From NCBI RefSeq assembly GCF_016820575.1, contig NZ_JAEMQH010000001.1, positions 1 to 64,000 on the forward strand: a stretch of DNA of 64,000 bases, given 5' to 3'. Each line of letters opens with the position of its first letter. The stretch's first letter is position 1. The position numbers were made by a program, and so were the translations under genes. This document shows positions 59,953 through 64,000 of this stretch, piece after piece. The DNA is from Marinobacter sediminum (lineage in GTDB: Bacteria; Pseudomonadota; Gammaproteobacteria; Pseudomonadales; Oleiphilaceae). The notes below the pieces were generated by a model. The model was not told the origin of the DNA and did not search any database. It saw only the letters and a list, made by a program, of their open reading frames with translations.

Positions 59953-60062
59953 GCGCTGGCAGTGATGCCGCTCCCCAGAATGTTGGAGGCCATGGATGGC
60001 CGAAAACAAGCGTACAGGGACGTACTCGCAGCGGTTCTGGGGAGCGGCATTACTGCCAGCGC
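59953..60062. repeat. Near-perfect 28-bp inverted repeat between rph and crc
   Basis: Arms 59953-59980 and 60035-60062 are complementary at 27 of 28 positions; each spans GCGCTGGCAGTGATGCCGCT or its complement. The 54-base loop contains a shorter internal repeat (GCGTAC...GTACTC type). It lies in the convergent rph-crc gap. Probable extragenic repeat element or bidirectional 3'-end structure. Confidence 0.8.
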
Positions 60063-60079
60063 GTCCCCAGACCGAATGC

Positions 60080-60886
60080 TTAAAAGCCGATCTCAATGTC
60101 GTAATCCATGATCACCGGCGCGTGATCAGAGAACCGGGTTGAGCCATCAATCCAGCCATCCAGGATGGTATTGCGAATGCCCGGAGTCAGCAGGTGGTAA
60201 TCCACCCGGATACCCGCATTGCGACGCGCACCCTCAGCCTGCTCAGGCCACCAGGTAAACTGGTTGCTCTGCTTGTTAATCTCACGGAAGGCATCAATAC
60301 AGCCCATTTCATCGAACAGGCGATCCAGCCATGCCCGTTCATGGGGCAGGAAGCCGGAAAAATCGTGCTTGTGGTACAGCGGACTGGCATCGGTCACGTG
60401 ATGGGCGGTCTGAAGATTGGCACAGAGGACAAACTGACGGCGCTTGCGCAGAGTCTTTTGCATATGCAGGCCGAAGCCTTCCAGGAACTCATCCTTATGA
60501 TCCAGCACCGTGAGATCATCTTCACCAATGAGCTCCTCTTCACGCCCCAGGGCGCAGGGCGCCAGCACACAGCCTACCGACACCTTGTCAAAGTCAGCCT
60601 GAATAAAGCGCCCCTCGCGATCAGCCTGCTCGTTGGCAAACCCGTACATGATGGCCTTCGGGAAATGGCGGGTGTAAATGCCAACACCACCATCCTCGTT
60701 CTTCTCGCCATCAATAAAGTAGGCCTGATACCCCTCTGGGATGAGGTTATAGTCCTCGATCTCATAGGCACGCATGCGGTGATCCTGAACGCAGATAACG
60801 TCAGCATCCTGATCCGCCAGCCAGTCAAATAAACCTTTGTCAACGGCCTGAGCAAGCCCGTTAACGCTGATAGATACTACGCGCAT
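60080..60886 (-). CDS. crc: Catabolite repression control protein Crc
   Basis: Exonuclease III-fold protein of 268 aa that, with Hfq, blocks translation of catabolic mRNAs bearing A-rich motifs. The start RVVSISVNGLAQAVDKGL and the RFSDHAPVIMDYD end match Pseudomonas Crc. ExoIII catalytic residues are changed: the metal glutamate is D35 (CVQD) and the GDxN motif reads CANLQ, consistent with loss of nuclease activity, although the terminal SDH is retained. It is divergent from pyrE, the Pseudomonas arrangement, which separates it from true xthA. Confidence 0.92.
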   Translation of the reverse strand: MRVVSISVNGLAQAVDKGLFDWLADQDADVICVQDHRMRAYEIEDYNLIPEGYQAYFIDGEKNEDGGVGIYTRHFPKAIMYGFANEQADREGRFIQADFDKVSVGCVLAPCALGREEELIGEDDLTVLDHKDEFLEGFGLHMQKTLRKRRQFVLCANLQTAHHVTDASPLYHKHDFSGFLPHERAWLDRLFDEMGCIDAFREINKQSNQFTWWPEQAEGARRNAGIRVDYHLLTPGIRNTILDGWIDGSTRFSDHAPVIMDYDIEIGF

Positions 60887-60967
60887 ACGTGTTCCCTGAT
60901 TCGGTTTGTGTGTATGATACCGTTTTCACACGTTAAATAAAGATCCACACCCGCCAGAAGCCTTGCC

Positions 60968-61606
60968 ATGCACGACTATCAGCGAAACTTCATCGAATTT
61001 GCCATCCGCCGGAATGTTCTTCGTTTTGGCGAATTTACGCTCAAATCCGGCCGCACAAGTCCGTACTTTTTTAATGCGGGACTGTTCAACACCGGCGACG
61101 ATCTACTTCAATTAAGCAAGGCCTATGCCGCCGCGATAGAACGCAGCGGGCTAGAGTATGACATCATCTTTGGGCCTGCCTATAAGGGCATTCCGTTGGC
61201 CACCGTAACCGCCATGGCGCTGGCTACAGACGGTAACAGCAAACCTTTTGCCTTCAACCGCAAAGAAAAGAAAGATCATGGTGAAGGCGGCAACATTGTC
61301 GGCGCCCCATTGCAGGGCAAGGTCCTGATCGTCGATGATGTTATTACCGCAGGCACTGCCATTCGCGAATCCATGGATCTGATTCGCAATGCCGGTGCTG
61401 AACCGGCAGGTGTGCTGATTGCACTGGATCGCCAGGAAAAAGGCAACGGTGAGCTATCCGCGATCCAGGAAGTGGAGCAGGAATTTGGCGTCCCGGTGAT
61501 CAGCATTATCCGCCTGGAACAGGTTCTGGATTACCTAAAGGCCAACCCGGATTTTGCCGGCCACGCCGAAAAGGTCGCCAGTTATCGGGATCGCTACGGA
61601 GTCTGA
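60968..61606 (+). CDS. pyrE: Orotate phosphoribosyltransferase
   Basis: UMP synthesis: transfers ribose phosphate from PRPP to orotate. 212 aa, with [18 protein letters not shown] near the start, [11 protein letters not shown] and the PRPP motif [17 protein letters not shown]. It is followed three bases later by the DUF4124 gene. Confidence 0.97.
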   Translation: MHDYQRNFIEFAIRRNVLRFGEFTLKSGRTSPYFFNAGLFNTGDDLLQLSKAYAAAIERSGLEYDIIFGPAYKGIPLATVTAMALATDGNSKPFAFNRKEKKDHGEGGNIVGAPLQGKVLIVDDVITAGTAIRESMDLIRNAGAEPAGVLIALDRQEKGNGELSAIQEVEQEFGVPVISIIRLEQVLDYLKANPDFAGHAEKVASYRDRYGV

Positions 61607-61609
61607 TTG

Positions 61610-62272
61610 ATGGCCAGACGCTCTGCTCCTTCCAGATTCTCAGCAGTGAAAATCACTGCCTCTGCTGTTTTGGCGTTCAGCCTGGTCGCCACCGCAGAAG
61701 CCGGCATGTACCGCTACACTGACGAGAACGGGCAGATGGTCATCAGCAATACCATTCCCCAGGAAGCGACCAAACGAGGCTACGAAATTCTGGGCAGCAG
61801 TGGCCGCGTGATTGAGACCATCCCTCCTGCCCCGACCGAAGAAGAAATAGCGGCTCGGGAAGCGGAAAAGCAACGTCAGAAAGAACTGGCCGCACAACAG
61901 GAACTAGACCGGCAGCTGCTGAAACGCTACAGCCATCCCGACCAGGCTGTTCGCGCCATGCACCGGAAAATCCGCGAACTGGAAGGCCTGATTCAACTCA
62001 AGCGCGGTAACATCTCCGTCATTTCCAGCCAACTGGACAGCGAACAAAGCCGGGCTGCGAACATCGAGCGTTCCGGCGGCACCATTCCCGAGTCCATGCT
62101 CGAAAAAATCCGGCGCCTGGAATCTCAGATCCGCGATCTCGAACGGGAAATCAGCATCCAGAGCCAGGAAATTGATGAACTCCGGGCCGACTTCGAGGCC
62201 GATATCAAGCGCCTTGAACAGGTGACCGGCGAACCCCGAACCCTCACCCTGGACACGTCCAGCGAGCAATAA
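61610..62272 (+). CDS. DUF4124 domain periplasmic coiled-coil protein
   Basis: A 220-aa exported protein of unknown function. Signal peptide about 1-31 (ending AEA), then a DUF4124 module MYRYTDENGQMVISNTIP (about 33-60), a charged helical region and a long coiled coil (about 125-200). The gene begins at once after pyrE, so it is co-transcribed. An upstream in-frame TTG at 61607 is the alternative start. Confidence 0.83.
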   Translation: MARRSAPSRFSAVKITASAVLAFSLVATAEAGMYRYTDENGQMVISNTIPQEATKRGYEILGSSGRVIETIPPAPTEEEIAAREAEKQRQKELAAQQELDRQLLKRYSHPDQAVRAMHRKIRELEGLIQLKRGNISVISSQLDSEQSRAANIERSGGTIPESMLEKIRRLESQIRDLEREISIQSQEIDELRADFEADIKRLEQVTGEPRTLTLDTSSEQ

Positions 62273-62311
62273 GGCCAGGCCACGCAAGGCCCTTCAAGAA
62301 AGTCCAGACAC

Positions 62312-62348
62312 AAAAAAGGCGGTGGTTTTCAAAACCACCGCCTTTTTT
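62312..62348. terminator. Bidirectional terminator
   Basis: Perfect 12-bp stem GGCGGTGGTTTT/AAAACCACCGCC with a single-base C between the arms in sequence (the real loop is larger), A6 before and T6 after. Confidence 0.93.
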
Positions 62349-62386
62349 AGTTGCGGCCACCAACTGCCGGTGGCCGCTTCAACGTC

Positions 62387-62797
62387 TTAGGCAGACGCAG
62401 TTGTCTTCTTGGCAGCAGCGCCCTTACGCGCTGTGCTCTTGCGTGCAGCCGGCTTCTTGTCGGTTGCAGCAGCTTTGGCGCTTTGAGCAACGCTGGTTAC
62501 TTCGTCAGCGGTTTCAGAAACAGCGTCTTGCGCTTCTTTCTCAAGCTTGGCAACCAGGTCGGCTGCGAAGTTACCGAAACGGCTGTTCAGGCTGCGCAGT
62601 TGCTCGAACAGGCTGTCGCTGTAGCCGTTGTAACGGGTGCGCAGGCTCTTGACGCTGTATTCACGCGCTTCGGATTCCAGCTTCTCGGCGTAATCAAACG
62701 GCTTGGAGGCCAGCTTCTTCTGCTGCTCTTCCGCGGCGTTGATGCCCTTCTCAACGATTTCCTGAATCTGTTCCTGATAGGATTTGAGTTTACCCAT
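62387..62797 (-). CDS. Phasin-like protein with Lys/Ala-rich histone H1-like tail
   Basis: A 136-aa protein. Residues 1-95 form an amphipathic helical domain like phasins, surface proteins of polyhydroxyalkanoate granules. The last 30 residues are an AAATDKKPAARKSTARKG-type tail similar to PhaF/AlgP and histone H1, suited to nucleoid binding. The combination resembles PhaF, which ties granules to DNA, though it is shorter. No PHA synthase gene is near. ATG 62797 has AGGAG eight bases upstream. Confidence 0.75.
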   Translation of the reverse strand: MGKLKSYQEQIQEIVEKGINAAEEQQKKLASKPFDYAEKLESEAREYSVKSLRTRYNGYSDSLFEQLRSLNSRFGNFAADLVAKLEKEAQDAVSETADEVTSVAQSAKAAATDKKPAARKSTARKGAAAKKTTASA

Positions 62798-62945
62798 GTC
62801 TAAATCTCCTGAGGTTTGCCAAAACATTTTTGGTCCAGCGGCCAAGCGTTAAGCGCCCGCCTTCTCTGATCAACGAATGCCAATCTACGGAGAAAAATTA
62901 GAATGTTCATACTAAAACCGAACATGGGCGGGATAGCAGTTCTAC

Positions 62946-63287
62946 CTACCAGCGGAACAGCACCCAGCTGGGCACGAGCATGTCGGATTCGGTTTCCTGA
63001 ATCCAGCCGCCACCGTCTGAGGGCACCAGGTAATACTCGGAGCCAACTTCCGGCACCACCTTGATCTCCATGAGCTGACCGTTTACCCGGTACTCGTAGA
63101 ATACCTCGTTCTCACCGGGACGAATCACAATCTGAGGTCCTTCACTGGTCGGCTGATAGTCCGAAATCACCACCGGTTCGTCGGGCGTCTGGACCAGAGT
63201 GCCATCGAGGGAGCCGCTTTCCTGGGCGATGACGGCACCGGACGAGCAGGCAAGGAGCAAGGCCACCGGACGGGCGAATCGTTTCAT
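62946..63287 (-). CDS. DUF2782 periplasmic protein
   Basis: Small exported protein of 113 aa. Signal peptide about 1-22 (ending VIA), then a beta-rich domain of the DUF2782 family with [21 protein letters not shown] and [14 protein letters not shown]. Unknown function. It is divergent from polA, the same association as Pseudomonas PA5493-PA5494. ATG 63287 is chosen over a longer frame lacking a signal peptide at its start. Confidence 0.87.
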   Translation of the reverse strand: MKRFARPVALLLACSSGAVIAQESGSLDGTLVQTPDEPVVISDYQPTSEGPQIVIRPGENEVFYEYRVNGQLMEIKVVPEVGSEYYLVPSDGGGWIQETESDMLVPSWVLFRW

Positions 63288-63374
63288 TTTCGTGATACCC
63301 TTTTGCGAATTGAATTCATTACAGAGTTGCACAAGCCAACCAACGCTTCAATCAGAATCCGGACCCCTGTAGAC

Positions 63375-64000
63375 ATGACTGAGCAAAAGACCCCACCCGT
63401 GGTTCTTGTGGACGGTTCGTCCTACCTTTTCCGCGCCTATCACGCACTGCCCCCGCTAATGACCAGCAAGAACCAACCAACCGGCGCGATCAAAGGGGTG
63501 ATCAGCATGCTCCGGCGCCTGGAGCAGGATTTTCCCGGCTCCAAAATGGTGGTGGTGTTCGATGCCAAGGGTAAGACTTTCCGGCACGAGATGTACGACG
63601 AGTACAAGGCCAACCGTCCGCCCATGCCAGACGACCTGGCCTGCCAGATAGCTCCCATCCACGAGATTGTCCAGGCCATGGGCCTACCACTGCTGATCGT
63701 CTCCGGCGTGGAAGCGGACGACGTTATTGGAACCCTGGCTCACGAGGCCACCAGCAAAGGCATTGAGGTGGTGGTCTCCACCGGCGACAAGGACATGGCG
63801 CAGTTGGTTAGCGACCACGTCACGCTGATCAACACCATGACCGAAACCCGCATGGACCGGGACGGTGTGGTGGAGAAATTTGGTGTCACCCCCGAGCAGA
63901 TTATCGACTACCTGGCTCTGGTCGGCGACAAAGTCGACAACATTCCCGGGGTGAACAAGTGTGGCCCGAAAACGGCGGTGAAATGGCTTCAGAGCTACCA
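63375..64000 (+). CDS. polA: DNA polymerase I, 5' end only
   Basis: First 208 codons of polA, cut by the window edge. The visible part is the 5'-3' exonuclease domain: [67 protein letters not shown] and the helix-hairpin-helix [19 protein letters not shown]. The Klenow part lies beyond 64000. Confidence 0.97.
   Translation, partial: MTEQKTPPVVLVDGSSYLFRAYHALPPLMTSKNQPTGAIKGVISMLRRLEQDFPGSKMVVVFDAKGKTFRHEMYDEYKANRPPMPDDLACQIAPIHEIVQAMGLPLLIVSGVEADDVIGTLAHEATSKGIEVVVSTGDKDMAQLVSDHVTLINTMTETRMDRDGVVEKFGVTPEQIIDYLALVGDKVDNIPGVNKCGPKTAVKWLQSY

Overview
The window is a gene-dense (about 60% G+C) chromosomal segment of a marine gammaproteobacterium. Gene order and protein sequences closely follow Pseudomonas core blocks, but a paired FadL-type outer-membrane protein and large Ig-like lipoprotein, and a PEP-CTERM protein, point to Marinobacter or a close relative. 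This assignment is by recognition only. I see no insertion sequence, prophage or CRISPR array.

Layout. (1) 1-7000: the left edge carries leftward stringent-type promoters, probably of an rRNA operon, then tyrS, an M23 peptidase, anmK, erpA, bactofilin, a DUF6776-like gene and argC. (2) 7100-12100: ClC-CBS transporter, hemJ, thiD, thiE, hemL. (3) 12380-20220: secreted lipase, DUF4382 lipoprotein, PBP1B with a TPR lipoprotein that is a probable LpoP, a kinase-ATPase fusion, a Rieske protein, sfsA. (4) 20397-32427: dksA, gluQRS, cbrX, cbrA, cbrB, a CrcZ-like sRNA, pcnB, folK, panB, panC, pgi. (5) 32410-39610: folK2, folB, plsY, tsaD, then the rpsU-dnaG-rpoD macromolecular synthesis operon and a tRNA with anticodon CAT. 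(6) 39733-48481: an accessory-looking stretch with a PEP-CTERM protein, the FadL-like and Ig-like pair, an orphan molybdopterin oxidoreductase and a DUF2489 protein. (7) 48813-64000: HDOD protein, recG, oxyR, an SDR, ridA, spoT, rpoZ, gmk, yicC, rph, crc, pyrE, a DUF4124 protein, a phasin-like protein, a DUF2782 protein and the start of polA.

Main result. Most of a carbon catabolite repression system can be read here: the sensor CbrA with its small coupled partner CbrX, the regulator CbrB, and an unannotated, CrcZ-like RNA of about 380 nt between cbrB and pcnB. That RNA has a sigma54 -24/-12 promoter, an upstream GTTACCG/CGGTAAC inverted repeat as a candidate CbrB site, four A-rich Hfq/Crc-type motifs and a terminator. 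Crc itself is 33 kb away beside pyrE. Similar A-rich motifs lie just before the start codons of the FadL-like protein and of the lipase, which suggests (inference) that lipid or hydrocarbon uptake is under Crc/Hfq control.

Other regulatory elements readable directly are a heat-shock-type promoter before rpoD, a hairpin between rpsU and dnaG, a sigma70 promoter before rpsU, and a near-perfect 28-bp inverted repeat between rph and crc.
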